From Clostridia bacterium (GTDB lineage: Bacteria > Bacillota > Clostridia > Oscillospirales > Acutalibacteraceae): DNA of 64,000 bases. The stretch covers positions 62,001-126,000 of the forward strand of contig JAFVTQ010000004.1 of assembly GCA_017503135.1 (NCBI GenBank), read 5' to 3'. Both the position numbers and the translations under genes were made by a program. The notes beneath the pieces are model-generated. The model did no database searches. It had not been told where the DNA came from and worked only from the letters and a program-made list of their open reading frames with translations. Shown one piece after another: positions 1 to 8,613 of the stretch; position 1 is the stretch's first letter; every line of letters starts with the position of its first letter.

Positions 1-1168
1 TTGTAATTTTAAATTCAAGTGCCTCAACCTGACCACCAACTAATTTATAAAGAGTCTGAACACTTGATTCACCTGAATTTTCAAGAGCACGGACATAACC
101 TATAATTCTGTTGGCTGCAATAGCTTTTGATGAGAAAGCACTGTCAACACCAATGCTTTCAAGAACATCATAGGATACACGGTTTACTTTTGCTACTGTT
201 TTGCGAATACCGATGGCAGAAGCATACATAGCAGAAATAATATTCTCTTCGTCAATTCTAGTGAGAGCGACAAAAGCATCTTGATGTCTGAGCCCTTGTT
301 CCATAAGAGTTGCTTTATCTGTGCCATCACCAAGAATAATATCAACATTTGGCAAGTTTTCGCAGAGATGTTCGCAACGGTCAGGGTCGATTTCAAGAAT
401 TTTAACATTATATCCACCGGTTTCTGACAACTGACGAGCAAGATAATAACCCATCTTGCCACCACCGATAATCATAATGTTTTTTGTGCTGTGTTTATAA
501 ATGCCAAGGTTTTTCATAAATTTCACAAGCACACCACGGGGCGCAGTGATGTGAATTTTATCACCTTTTTGAAGCACAAAATCACCACGGGGGATGATAA
601 CTTCATTTTTGCGTTGAACAGCACAAATCAAAACTCTGTATTTAAATGTATTGAAGATATCCATAAGCTTCATATCGCAAAGTGGATTGTCTTCTTCAAG
701 CTTTAGTTCTGCAAGGTCAACTCTTCCGCGATAGAATGACTCAATATTAATAGCATTAGGGAATCTTAATACTTTTGCAATTTCGTTTGCAGCATCAAGC
801 TCGGGGTTAATAACCATACTGAGTCCCAACTCGTCTTTGAAGAATGGTAATTGCTTTAAATATTCAGGGTTGCGCACACGGGCTATTGTATGCTCTGCAC
901 CGATTTTTTTTGCAACAAGGCAAGAGAGAATATTAAGCTCGTCAGATGATGTTGCGGCAATAAAAACATCTGCATCCCCGACACCTGCTTCAACCTGAAT
1001 GTCATAACTTGCACCGTTGCCACAAATACCCATAACATCAAAGTTGTTTACCATCTGTTCAACGACTTTCTGGTCACGGTCAATGACAACCACATTGTGA
1101 TTTTCAAGTGAAAGATATTCAACAAGTGTTGCACCAACCTTGCCGTCACCAACAATTACAATATTCAT
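1..1168 (-). CDS. trkA: Trk potassium uptake regulator TrkA (partial)
   Basis: Cytoplasmic NAD(H)-binding gating subunit of Trk/Ktr-type K+ channels. The visible 389 codons begin at an ATG (1166-1168) with the Rossmann start MNIVIVGDGKVGATL and include the acidic VVIDRD. After an RCK-C-like stretch ending in ITAPRG, a second Rossmann unit begins (NIMIIGGGKMGYYLA), giving the usual tandem RCK architecture. The C-terminal part lies outside the window; the family is about 450 residues. It is divergent from the gene at 1304. The partner channel gene is not visible and may lie further left. Confidence 0.93.
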   Translation of the reverse strand, partial: MNIVIVGDGKVGATLVEYLSLENHNVVVIDRDQKVVEQMVNNFDVMGICGNGASYDIQVEAGVGDADVFIAATSSDELNILSCLVAKKIGAEHTIARVRNPEYLKQLPFFKDELGLSMVINPELDAANEIAKVLRFPNAINIESFYRGRVDLAELKLEEDNPLCDMKLMDIFNTFKYRVLICAVQRKNEVIIPRGDFVLQKGDKIHITAPRGVLVKFMKNLGIYKHSTKNIMIIGGGKMGYYLARQLSETGGYNVKILEIDPDRCEHLCENLPNVDIILGDGTDKATLMEQGLRHQDAFVALTRIDEENIISAMYASAIGIRKTVAKVNRVSYDVLESIGVDSAFSSKAIAANRIIGYVRALENSGESSVQTLYKLVGGQVEALEFKIT

Positions 1169-1303
1169 AAAATTAATCTCCGTCAAATGATTATAATTTC
1201 ACTAAATAACATATTAACACAAGATTATTGATTTTACAATGCTTTTTATAATTGACCAATGCAAAAATTTATGTTAAATTAAAGAAGAAAAGGGGATGTT
1301 CTT

Positions 1304-2230
1304 ATGAATAAAAAAGTAAAAATTTCTTTATTGGGATTAGGTAGCGTTGCAGTTGCAGCCGCAATAGCAGTAGGTGGCTTTTTAGCAGTTTATCCGATGA
1401 CTCCTGATGTTGAGATTAAGTCAGCACAAAACAGAATTGAAAATAATGGTGAACTTTTAATTGCAAGCTATAATACTGCTGCTCCTTGGGGTAATCTCAT
1501 AAAAGGTACATACACAACTCGTCGTGCACATCTTTTGGCACAACAGATGAATAACACTTTGCCAGACTCATTCGGTGTTCAAGAAATCAATACTTTTTGG
1601 GTTGAGCATTTTAAAGAACTTTTGCCACAATATGACTTCTATGGTGTAAAGCGTGGTGGTGATTCAGAAGAAAAGACATCTGAAATGAGCGGTATTTTCT
1701 ATCTAAAAGATAAATACAAGCTTTTAGATAGTGGTACATTCTGGATTTCAAACACACCTGATACAGAGTCAAGATTTGAAGGAGCAGCATGTTACAGAAT
1801 TTGTTCTTATGCTGTGTTTGAAAACAAGGCAACGGGTTTTAAATATATTCATATGAATACTCATCTTGACCACGTAAGTACAGAAGCACAAAATCTTGGG
1901 GGCAATCTCATTTTCAACAAATCACAAGAGTTAAAGAAGAGTTATCCTGATGCAAAAACTGTAATAACAGGGGACTTTAATCAGAGCATTGATGGTGAAG
2001 CAGTTAAAATACTTAGTGCAAATGGATTTATAAGTGCTAACACAGTTGTTGAAAATGGTGACAAAATCGCCACATATCACGGCTGGACAGGCGAAAAGCA
2101 AGATGCACCAATCGACTTTATTTTTGCCGATGACACAATGAAAATCAAGTCATATAATGTGCAAAATGAAAAGGTCGGCAACTCATTCGCATCCGACCAC
2201 TATATGATTACCGCAGAAATTGAATTTTAA
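1304..2230 (+). CDS. Exported endonuclease/exonuclease/phosphatase-fold hydrolase
   Basis: The 308-residue protein starts with KK and a hydrophobic segment (about residues 7-30), a signal anchor or signal peptide. The rest is an EEP-fold metal-dependent phosphodiesterase domain with the expected motif order: a start strand with the metal-binding Asn (SYNTA), QEIN (metal Glu), HLDH, TGDFNQ (Asp/Asn pair) and C-terminal SDHYM (Asp-His). The fold covers DNases, sphingomyelinases and inositol phosphatases, so the substrate cannot be assigned. It is monocistronic: GGGG ribosome site upstream and a strong hairpin just after the stop. Confidence 0.85.
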   Translation: MNKKVKISLLGLGSVAVAAAIAVGGFLAVYPMTPDVEIKSAQNRIENNGELLIASYNTAAPWGNLIKGTYTTRRAHLLAQQMNNTLPDSFGVQEINTFWVEHFKELLPQYDFYGVKRGGDSEEKTSEMSGIFYLKDKYKLLDSGTFWISNTPDTESRFEGAACYRICSYAVFENKATGFKYIHMNTHLDHVSTEAQNLGGNLIFNKSQELKKSYPDAKTVITGDFNQSIDGEAVKILSANGFISANTVVENGDKIATYHGWTGEKQDAPIDFIFADDTMKIKSYNVQNEKVGNSFASDHYMITAEIEF

Positions 2231-2259
2231 GTAATATACAAAATTGAATTTATTAAAAT

Positions 2260-2293
2260 AATCCCCACAGTGATTCACTGTGGGGATTTCTTT
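2260..2293. terminator. Bidirectional intrinsic terminator
   Basis: A 12-bp perfect stem (ATCCCCACAGTG paired with CACTGTGGGGAT, loop ATT) is followed by a T-rich run. It lies between the converging genes ending at 2230 and 2293 and can serve both. Confidence 0.8.
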
Positions 2294-2544
2294 TATTTAT
2301 TTTTCAGAAGCTTTTTAAATTTGATTTTCCAAATGATTTTTTCTACTATGTATGTAATTATCAGAACACACATATCAATGGTACCAATTATAAAAATCAC
2401 ATCGAAAAATTTTAGTGTAGAATCTGAAAGGCGACCTGGATACCATATAAAATTATCGTATATAAAACATAATAAGCCTGTTGGAACAAGTATAATAAAA
2501 CATATGATTTTTACATAACGAAATATAGTATGCATAATTATCAC
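2293..2544 (-). CDS. Small two-helix membrane protein, unknown function
   Basis: 83 residues with two hydrophobic segments (about 8-28 and 45-68) and a lysine-rich C-terminus, suggesting an inner-membrane protein. No family was recognised. It follows the enoate reductase gene on the same strand with about a 10-bp gap, so it is probably the last gene of that operon. Confidence 0.55.
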   Translation of the reverse strand: MIIMHTIFRYVKIICFIILVPTGLLCFIYDNFIWYPGRLSDSTLKFFDVIFIIGTIDMCVLIITYIVEKIIWKIKFKKLLKNK

Positions 2545-2553
2545 CTATGAAGA

Positions 2554-4617
2554 TTATAACTTCATTGCAACGTCCCAAGCGCCCCAGATAACTGTACGGA
2601 GATTTCCGACTTTCTGAGCATCACCGATAACGTGAACGTGCTTAGCTTTTTGTGCAAGTGGAGCAGGCTTGTAACCAACTGAAAGAACAACGCTGTCAGC
2701 AGCAATGTCGATTGTCTTGCCGTCTTTGTCCATGATTGTAACACCGTCGTCACGGATTTCAGTAGTCTTGCTTTCAAGATAAACAGGAACTTTGTTTGTC
2801 TTGAAGAAATCACGAAGATAGCTTGTGTTTGCAAGAGCAACACCAGGAGTTGTGATAAGGTCATCCTGCATTTCAACAATAACAGGCTTCTTGCCCTGAA
2901 GATAGAGCTCATAAGCAATTTCACAACCTGTGAGACCACCACCGATAACAACAACATTGTCACCAACAAGTGAGTTATCAAGAAGGAAATCAACTGCTTC
3001 AATTGCTTTTTCAGCGCCCTTAAGTGGAATCTTATTAGCAACTGCACCAGTAGCAACGATTACTTCGTCAGCACCGAGTGAAGCAATATCTTTAACTTCT
3101 GTGTTCATATGAATTGTAATTGCATCATAACGTTGAATCTCACGGTTATACCATGCAATAAGGTCACGGTCTTTTTCTTTATATGATGGAGCAGCAGCTG
3201 CAATAAATACACCGCCGAGCTTATCGCTCTTTTCATAAAGGTCAACCTTGTGACCACGCTGTGCGCAAACCATAGCAGCTTCCATACCACCGATACCGCC
3301 ACCGATAACAGCAATTTTCTTGCTCTTCTTAGCAGGTTTGATGTTGTATTTCTTTGACTGCATTGTCTTAGGGTTAAGAGCACAACGAGAAAGTCCCATT
3401 GTATCAAGAAGGTCCTGTGTATTAGCGTGACCCTTTGAAGATGAGAAGTTGAAACAACCTGCGTGACAGCAGATACAAGGTTTGATTTCTTCAATTCTGT
3501 CTTCAATAATCTTTGTAATCCATTCAGGGTCTGTAAGGAACTGACGAGCAACACCAACACCGTCGATTTTGCCTTCTTCAATAGCTTTAGCACCTGCATC
3601 CGGTTCCATTCTACCTGCACAAACAACAGGAATATCAACGAATTTCTTGATGTGTGCAACTTCTTCAAGGTTACAGTTCTGTGGCATATACATTGGTGGG
3701 TGACACCAATACCAAGAGTCATATGTACCATTGTCAGCATTGAGCATATCGTAACCTGCATCCTGAAGATATTTAGCAGCCTTTTCAGACTCTTCCATAT
3801 CACGGCCAACTTCTTTATAATCTTCGCCAGGCATTGCACCTTCGCAGAAGCCCTTCATCTTTGAAACTGCAGAATAACGAAGTGAAACAGGATAGTCTTC
3901 GCCACAAGCTTCTTTGATAGCCTTAACAACTTCAACTGCAAAACGATATCTGTTTTCAAAGTTTCCACCGTATTCGTCTGTACGCTTGTTGAAGAATTCA
4001 ATAGCAAACTGGTCAAGAAGATAACCTTCATGAACAGCGTGAACTTCAACACCGTCAACACCTGCATCACGGCAGAGTTTTGCAGTTTTTGCGAATGCTT
4101 CAATAATTTCGTGAATTTGTTCTTTTGTCATTTCAGGACAGATAATATCATGAGCCCAACGAGATGGTTGTGGGCTAGGTGATGCCAATTCGTGAGATGT
4201 ATCAAGAATTGGTTTAACAAGTGCACGAGTGAACTTGTTTTTGTGAAGTGGAGCTACAAGCTCTGTGATAGCCCAGCTTCTACCCATACCAGCTGTAAGC
4301 TGAATAAAGAGCTTTGCGCCTGTCTTATGGATTTCGTCCATAAATTCTTTAAGTTCTTCAAACATCTTTGGATTTTGCCAAAGCCATTTGCCCCAGAATG
4401 TATCACGAAGTGGTGCGATACCAGGGATGATAAGGCCGACATTGTTATTAGCTCTTTCAATGAAAAGTTTTGCAGCTTCCTTGTCAAAGTGACAACCGCC
4501 GAGCTCAAACCAACCGAAAAGTGATGTACCACCCATAGGGCACATAACTATTCTGTTTTTAATTTCAACGTTACCAATTTTCCAAGGAGTAAATAATGCC
4601 TCATACTTCTGGTCCAT
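2554..4617 (-). CDS. NADH:flavin oxidoreductase / enoate reductase (BaiCD/BaiH-like)
   Basis: About 687 residues with the layout of 2,4-dienoyl-CoA reductase and of the bile-acid reductases BaiCD/BaiH. An N-terminal Old-Yellow-Enzyme TIM barrel (LFTPWKIGNVEIKNRIVM...; GVDGVEVHAVHEGYLLDQF; GGNFENRYRF) is followed by a 4Fe-4S cysteine cluster (CICCHAGC, then a later Cys) and a C-terminal FAD/NAD(P) disulfide-reductase-like module (IAVIGGGIGGMEAA; VVVIGGGLTGCEIA). It would use NADH to reduce an activated C=C bond; the substrate (bile acid, cinnamate-like or fatty enoate) is unknown. The ATG at 4617 is preferred over one 24 bases upstream because an AAGGATG ribosome site sits between them. Confidence 0.85.
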   Translation of the reverse strand: MDQKYEALFTPWKIGNVEIKNRIVMCPMGGTSLFGWFELGGCHFDKEAAKLFIERANNNVGLIIPGIAPLRDTFWGKWLWQNPKMFEELKEFMDEIHKTGAKLFIQLTAGMGRSWAITELVAPLHKNKFTRALVKPILDTSHELASPSPQPSRWAHDIICPEMTKEQIHEIIEAFAKTAKLCRDAGVDGVEVHAVHEGYLLDQFAIEFFNKRTDEYGGNFENRYRFAVEVVKAIKEACGEDYPVSLRYSAVSKMKGFCEGAMPGEDYKEVGRDMEESEKAAKYLQDAGYDMLNADNGTYDSWYWCHPPMYMPQNCNLEEVAHIKKFVDIPVVCAGRMEPDAGAKAIEEGKIDGVGVARQFLTDPEWITKIIEDRIEEIKPCICCHAGCFNFSSSKGHANTQDLLDTMGLSRCALNPKTMQSKKYNIKPAKKSKKIAVIGGGIGGMEAAMVCAQRGHKVDLYEKSDKLGGVFIAAAAPSYKEKDRDLIAWYNREIQRYDAITIHMNTEVKDIASLGADEVIVATGAVANKIPLKGAEKAIEAVDFLLDNSLVGDNVVVIGGGLTGCEIAYELYLQGKKPVIVEMQDDLITTPGVALANTSYLRDFFKTNKVPVYLESKTTEIRDDGVTIMDKDGKTIDIAADSVVLSVGYKPAPLAQKAKHVHVIGDAQKVGNLRTVIWGAWDVAMKL

Positions 4618-4659
4618 TAAAAACACATCCTTTTTGTGCATATTTTCTTACATTAATAA

Positions 4660-4688
4660 GTATATAAAATTAGTCAAATTATGTCAAG
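4660..4688 (-). promoter_or_regulatory. Promoter of the enoate reductase gene
   Basis: On the minus strand TTGACA (4688-4683) and TATACT (4665-4660) are 17 bp apart, a near-consensus sigma-A promoter about 45 bp upstream of the start codon. Confidence 0.6.
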
Positions 4689-4717
4689 AAATTAACAAAG
4701 ATATTTAAAAATATTTG

Positions 4718-4746
4718 TTGACATTTTGACACATTTTGTATAAAAT
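4718..4746 (+). promoter_or_regulatory. Promoter of the DUF6514 gene with repeated TGACA motifs
   Basis: TTGACA (4718) is 17 bp from TAAAAT (4741). Further copies of the motif follow at about 4726 (TTTGACACA) and 4759 (TTGACAAAACGACACA), with inverted TGTCAA copies towards the divergent gene. This spacing could be operator sites for a shared repressor, but the regulator is not in the window. Confidence 0.45.
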
Positions 4747-4791
4747 ATAACATAAAAGTTGACAAAACGACACAAATATGTAAAAACATAA

Positions 4792-5028
4792 ATGAAGGCA
4801 AGTTTTATGAAATATCAGATTTTTAAACATAATATCACTATCGAAAATAAGATAATTGAAACTTATGGTATTAATATTTATGAGAATAAAGTTCTTATTG
4901 ATAAATTATATGATATTTCAACAGATTATAAAGCCTTATCGCATTTAGTTGATTCATTAAATAAAGATAGAATAGCCTTGATTCATTTTGATTCAATACT
5001 CGAAGATTTCTATCTTGACAATGTTTAG
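4792..5028 (+). CDS. DUF6514 family small protein
   Basis: 78 residues, soluble and acidic at the C-terminus. The pattern KYQIFKHNITIE...YGI...DISTDY...LVDSLN...IHFDSILEDF resembles the clostridial DUF6514 family, which has no known function. A second ATG at 4807 gives a 73-residue version. It is followed by rsmE after 70 bp. Confidence 0.6.
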   Translation: MKASFMKYQIFKHNITIENKIIETYGINIYENKVLIDKLYDISTDYKALSHLVDSLNKDRIALIHFDSILEDFYLDNV

Positions 5029-5098
5029 TATTTCGTTGCTTTTAATAAAGAAATATGCTATTATCTTAAATATAAAATTAATGTTTGAGTTGGTGTAT

Positions 5099-5839
5099 AT
5101 GTATAATTTTTTTGTTAATGGCGACAACCGAAAAGGCGAGTGCTATTATATAACGGGCACAGATTTTAATCATATCAAAAATGTATTGCGAATGCACATT
5201 GGTGACACGTTTTTAGTCAGTGATAATGGTGTTAGTAACCTTTGCGAAATAGAAAACTTTGACAATGAATCTGTAATTGCAAAAATTATCGAAGAAAACT
5301 ATCAGGATACAGAATTACAAATTAAAATATATCTTTTTCAAGGACTTCCTAAAAGCGATAAAATGGAGTTGATTATCCAAAAATGCGTTGAATTGGGCGT
5401 TCATAAAATTATCCCTGTTGAGATGAGTCGCTCTGTTGTTAAAATAGACGATAAGAAAAAGAAATCAAAAGTGGCTCGTTGGCAAGCGATTTCAGAAAGT
5501 GCCGCGAAACAGAGCAAAAGAACAATAATTCCCGAGATTGGCGATATTCTTACATATAAACAAGCCTTGTCAAATGCAAAAGACCTTGATTTAGTGTTAG
5601 TCCCTTATGAAAGCAAAAATGGAATGCTTGATACAACTGACGCATTAAAAGAAATCAAACAAGGGATGTCAGTAGGTATTTTTATCGGCCCAGAAGGTGG
5701 CTTTGACGAAAAAGAAATTGCACTTGCAAAAGAAATTGATAGCAAAATCATATCTCTCGGCAAAAGAATTTTGCGCACCGAAACTGCCGCAATAACAACA
5801 ACTTCAATGTGTATGCTTTATGCAGAAATGAGTTTATAA
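5099..5839 (+). CDS. rsmE: 16S rRNA (uracil1498-N3)-methyltransferase RsmE
   Basis: About 246 residues. RsmE methylates N3 of U1498 in 16S rRNA using SAM. Family hallmarks are the PUA-like N-terminus (MYNFFVNG...ITGTDFNHIKNVLRMHIGD), then LFQGLPKSDKMELIIQKCVELGV, the SPOUT knot IGPEGGFDEKEI and SLGKRILRTETA. The ATG at 5099 matches family N-termini; the longer frame back to 4988 would overlap the upstream gene. rsmF starts one base after its stop, so the two are co-transcribed. Confidence 0.93.
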   Translation: MYNFFVNGDNRKGECYYITGTDFNHIKNVLRMHIGDTFLVSDNGVSNLCEIENFDNESVIAKIIEENYQDTELQIKIYLFQGLPKSDKMELIIQKCVELGVHKIIPVEMSRSVVKIDDKKKKSKVARWQAISESAAKQSKRTIIPEIGDILTYKQALSNAKDLDLVLVPYESKNGMLDTTDALKEIKQGMSVGIFIGPEGGFDEKEIALAKEIDSKIISLGKRILRTETAAITTTSMCMLYAEMSL

Positions 5840-5840
5840 A

Positions 5841-7202
5841 ATGAAACAATTACCTATTGAATTTGAAAACAGAATGAAAGCTCTTTTAGGTGACGAATAT
5901 GAAGACTTTATAAAAGCTTTTGATGAGCCACCTGTAAGAGCATTTCGCGTTAATACCGACAAAATCTTTCTTGAAGATTTTCAGAAAATCAACCCATTCG
6001 GTGGCGAAAAAATCCCCTATGTAGAAAATGGTTTTTATTTTGACTATGACGGAATCGGCAACCACCCATATCACCATGCAGGAATGATTTATATTCAAGA
6101 ACCTGCCGCAATGGTACCCGTTGAAAGCATTGATATAGGAAGTGACTGGAAAGTCCTTGATATGTGTGCAGCTCCTGGTGGCAAGAGTAGTCAGATTAAG
6201 AATAAATTGGGAAAAAAAGGCGTGCTTGTTTCCAATGAAATTGTTCCATCCCGTTGCAAAATTTTGACAGGAAATACCGAAAGAATGGGCTTTCAAAATG
6301 TTGTTACAACATGTGCAAGTCCGCAAAAACTTCTCAAAATGTTCCCAGAGCAATATTTCAATATGATTATGGTTGATGCACCTTGTTCAGGTGAGGGTAT
6401 GTTCAGAAAAGAAGATATTGCAATAGATGAATGGTCACCTGAAAATGTAAAAATGTGTGCCGAGCGTCAGAAAGAAATCCTTGATTGTGCAGCAAAAATG
6501 GTGAAAGTGGGTGGATATATTGTATATTCCACTTGTACCTTCTCTCTTGAAGAAAATGAAATGACAGTTGATGCGTTTCTTCAAAGACATCAAGGGTTTG
6601 AGCTTGTCCCAGTAACAGATAGAGTTCGAGAAAATACCACAGACGGAATAAAATTTGACGGTTGCAAATGTGAGAATATTCATTATGCAAGACGCTGTTA
6701 TTTCCATAAAACAAAGGGCGAAGGACAATTCGTCGCAGTAATGCGCCTAACAGATTCAAATATTGATTCAGAGCATTTCTTCGTGCCATTAGGCAAAGAA
6801 AAACTCGATAAAACATTAGTTGATTTTCTTGACGACACCCTTATTACATACAATAAAGACTATGTGCAGACATATAACGGCAATCCTGTTTATTTCACAC
6901 CTGATTTCCCTGTGCCAAGGGGTATTGCTTTTACTTGTGGTGTCACAATAGGGGAGATAAGAAAAAATTATGTGGTGCCACATCACCAATTCTTTATGGC
7001 AATGGGTAAGGACTTCAAGAGAAAAATCAATCTTACTGCAGATAGTGACGAAATCAAAAAATATCTTCACGGTGAAGAATTCCAGACAGATTGTATTAAT
7101 GGCTGGGCAGTAGTTATGGTTGACGGTTGCACAGTTGGTGGTGTAAAAGTATCAAACGGCAGAGCAAAGAATCATTATCCAAAGGGTTTACGAACTAAAT
7201 AA
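5841..7202 (+). CDS. rsmF: RsmF/RsmB-type 16S rRNA m5C methyltransferase
   Basis: 453 residues. A NOL1/NOP2/Sun-family RNA cytosine-C5 methyltransferase. SAM-binding motif I is at 107-117 (DMCAAPGGKSS). The two catalytic cysteines are in motif IV (VDAPCSGEGMFRK, Cys182) and motif VI (YSTCTFSLEENE, Cys232). The C-terminal third (about 300-453) is the extra RNA-binding region typical of RsmF/YebU-like proteins. The exact target cytosine cannot be deduced. Confidence 0.9.
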   Translation: MKQLPIEFENRMKALLGDEYEDFIKAFDEPPVRAFRVNTDKIFLEDFQKINPFGGEKIPYVENGFYFDYDGIGNHPYHHAGMIYIQEPAAMVPVESIDIGSDWKVLDMCAAPGGKSSQIKNKLGKKGVLVSNEIVPSRCKILTGNTERMGFQNVVTTCASPQKLLKMFPEQYFNMIMVDAPCSGEGMFRKEDIAIDEWSPENVKMCAERQKEILDCAAKMVKVGGYIVYSTCTFSLEENEMTVDAFLQRHQGFELVPVTDRVRENTTDGIKFDGCKCENIHYARRCYFHKTKGEGQFVAVMRLTDSNIDSEHFFVPLGKEKLDKTLVDFLDDTLITYNKDYVQTYNGNPVYFTPDFPVPRGIAFTCGVTIGEIRKNYVVPHHQFFMAMGKDFKRKINLTADSDEIKKYLHGEEFQTDCINGWAVVMVDGCTVGGVKVSNGRAKNHYPKGLRTK

Positions 7203-7210
7203 ATATTTTT

Positions 7211-7246
7211 TAAAAGCACTTGTAATCAGCAAGTGCTTATCTTTTT
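7211..7246 (+). terminator. Terminator after rsmE-rsmF
   Basis: An AAGCACTTG / CAAGTGCTT stem followed by TATCTTTTT lies right after the rsmF stop. Confidence 0.75.
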
Positions 7247-7327
7247 AATAATAAGAAAATGGGATTTTATTGAAAAAATAAAATATTTATGGTATTCTAA
7301 AAAGTGGGTTGAAGGGAGTGTTGCTTT

Positions 7328-8587
7328 GTGGCAAAAGTAAAATCTAAAAAGGTGAAAAAAGTTTTGTTGATAATTATTGCTGTTGTTATGATTATTTCAG
7401 TTATAATTGCAGTTGCCAATTTATTATCACTTAAAAACCTTTTAGAAAAAGGTAATTCATATAATAAAGTTGAAATCGAAAACCAACTTGTTCCACAAAA
7501 GGACGAAAATGGACATTGGTATTTTACAACTGATGGTGATTTTAAAGTAATGCACATTACCGATATTCATATCGGTGGCGGCTTTATGTCCAAAACAGTT
7601 GACGAAAAAGCACTTAATTCAGTAGCTGCTATGGTTACAAAAGAAAAACCTGACCTTGTAATTGCAACAGGTGATATTGCGTTCCCGGTGCCATATAGAA
7701 CGGGTACATTCAATAATTATAGTGGCGCAAAGGCTTTTGCAAATCTTATGGAAAGTCTTGGTGTTTATTGGGATGTAACTTTTGGCAACCACGATGCCGA
7801 AGCATATTCATATTTTGACCGAGAAGCAGTTGCAGAGTTCTATGAAGATGAAGAATATAAATATTGCTTATTCCAGTCAGGTCCAGAAGATGTTGATGGT
7901 TACGGAAACCATGTTATTGAGGTTAAAAACTCAGAAGGAATTATCACTCAGGCTATGGTTTTAATTGACTCTCAAGCTTATGTTAAAGATAACATCATTG
8001 AAAGCATCAAGGGTACTTATGATAACATTCATCCTAATCAAGTTGAGTGGTATGAGTCAGAAATCAAGAGAATGAATGCTGAAAATGAAAAAATCAATCA
8101 AGATACAACACCTGTTAAATCTCTTGCATTTTTCCATATACCACTTGTAGAAATGGATGATGCGTGGAATGAATTTCGTGAAAACGGATATAAAGATACA
8201 GATAATTTTAAATATTCTGAAGGTATAATCGCAGAAACAGGCCGACAAGTTTGTTGTGGTTATGGTGAAGATGACCTTTTTGAAAAAATGCTTGAATTAG
8301 GTTCAACAAAGGCAATGTTTAATGGTCACGACCATGTTAATAATACCACTTTTGAATATAAGGACATTATTTTCAGTTATGGTTATAGCATTGACTATTT
8401 CGCATATTCAGGTATTGATAAGCTTGGCTCACAAAGAGGTTGTTCAATGATTACTTGCAAACCTGATAGCACATTTACTATTGATAAGTACAATTATTAT
8501 TCAGATAGATATGATATTGAAGGTTTTACTCGTGAAGAAGTTACAATGCAGTTTGAAGATGTAACATATCAGGTGTTGCCAGAATAA
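7328..8587 (+). CDS. Membrane-anchored calcineurin-like metallophosphoesterase
   Basis: 419 residues with a GTG start. A lysine-rich N-terminus and one hydrophobic helix (about 12-33) are followed by an extracellular phosphoesterase domain with the metal-binding set DIHIG (Asp79, His81), GDIA (Asp116), GNHD (154-157), a HIPL histidine and a late GHDH. These fit a di-metal phosphatase or nucleotidase of the purple acid phosphatase/DevT superfamily; the substrate is unknown. It sits 26 bp upstream of the symporter gene, so it may belong to the sugar-use operon. Confidence 0.85.
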   Translation: MAKVKSKKVKKVLLIIIAVVMIISVIIAVANLLSLKNLLEKGNSYNKVEIENQLVPQKDENGHWYFTTDGDFKVMHITDIHIGGGFMSKTVDEKALNSVAAMVTKEKPDLVIATGDIAFPVPYRTGTFNNYSGAKAFANLMESLGVYWDVTFGNHDAEAYSYFDREAVAEFYEDEEYKYCLFQSGPEDVDGYGNHVIEVKNSEGIITQAMVLIDSQAYVKDNIIESIKGTYDNIHPNQVEWYESEIKRMNAENEKINQDTTPVKSLAFFHIPLVEMDDAWNEFRENGYKDTDNFKYSEGIIAETGRQVCCGYGEDDLFEKMLELGSTKAMFNGHDHVNNTTFEYKDIIFSYGYSIDYFAYSGIDKLGSQRGCSMITCKPDSTFTIDKYNYYSDRYDIEGFTREEVTMQFEDVTYQVLPE

Positions 8588-8613
8588 ATCGTAAGCAAAG
8601 GAAATGAGAAAGT

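Noticed and set aside
4988..5098. N-terminal extension of RsmE
   Set aside because: It overlaps the DUF6514 gene and is not homologous to family N-termini; the ATG at 5099 fits.
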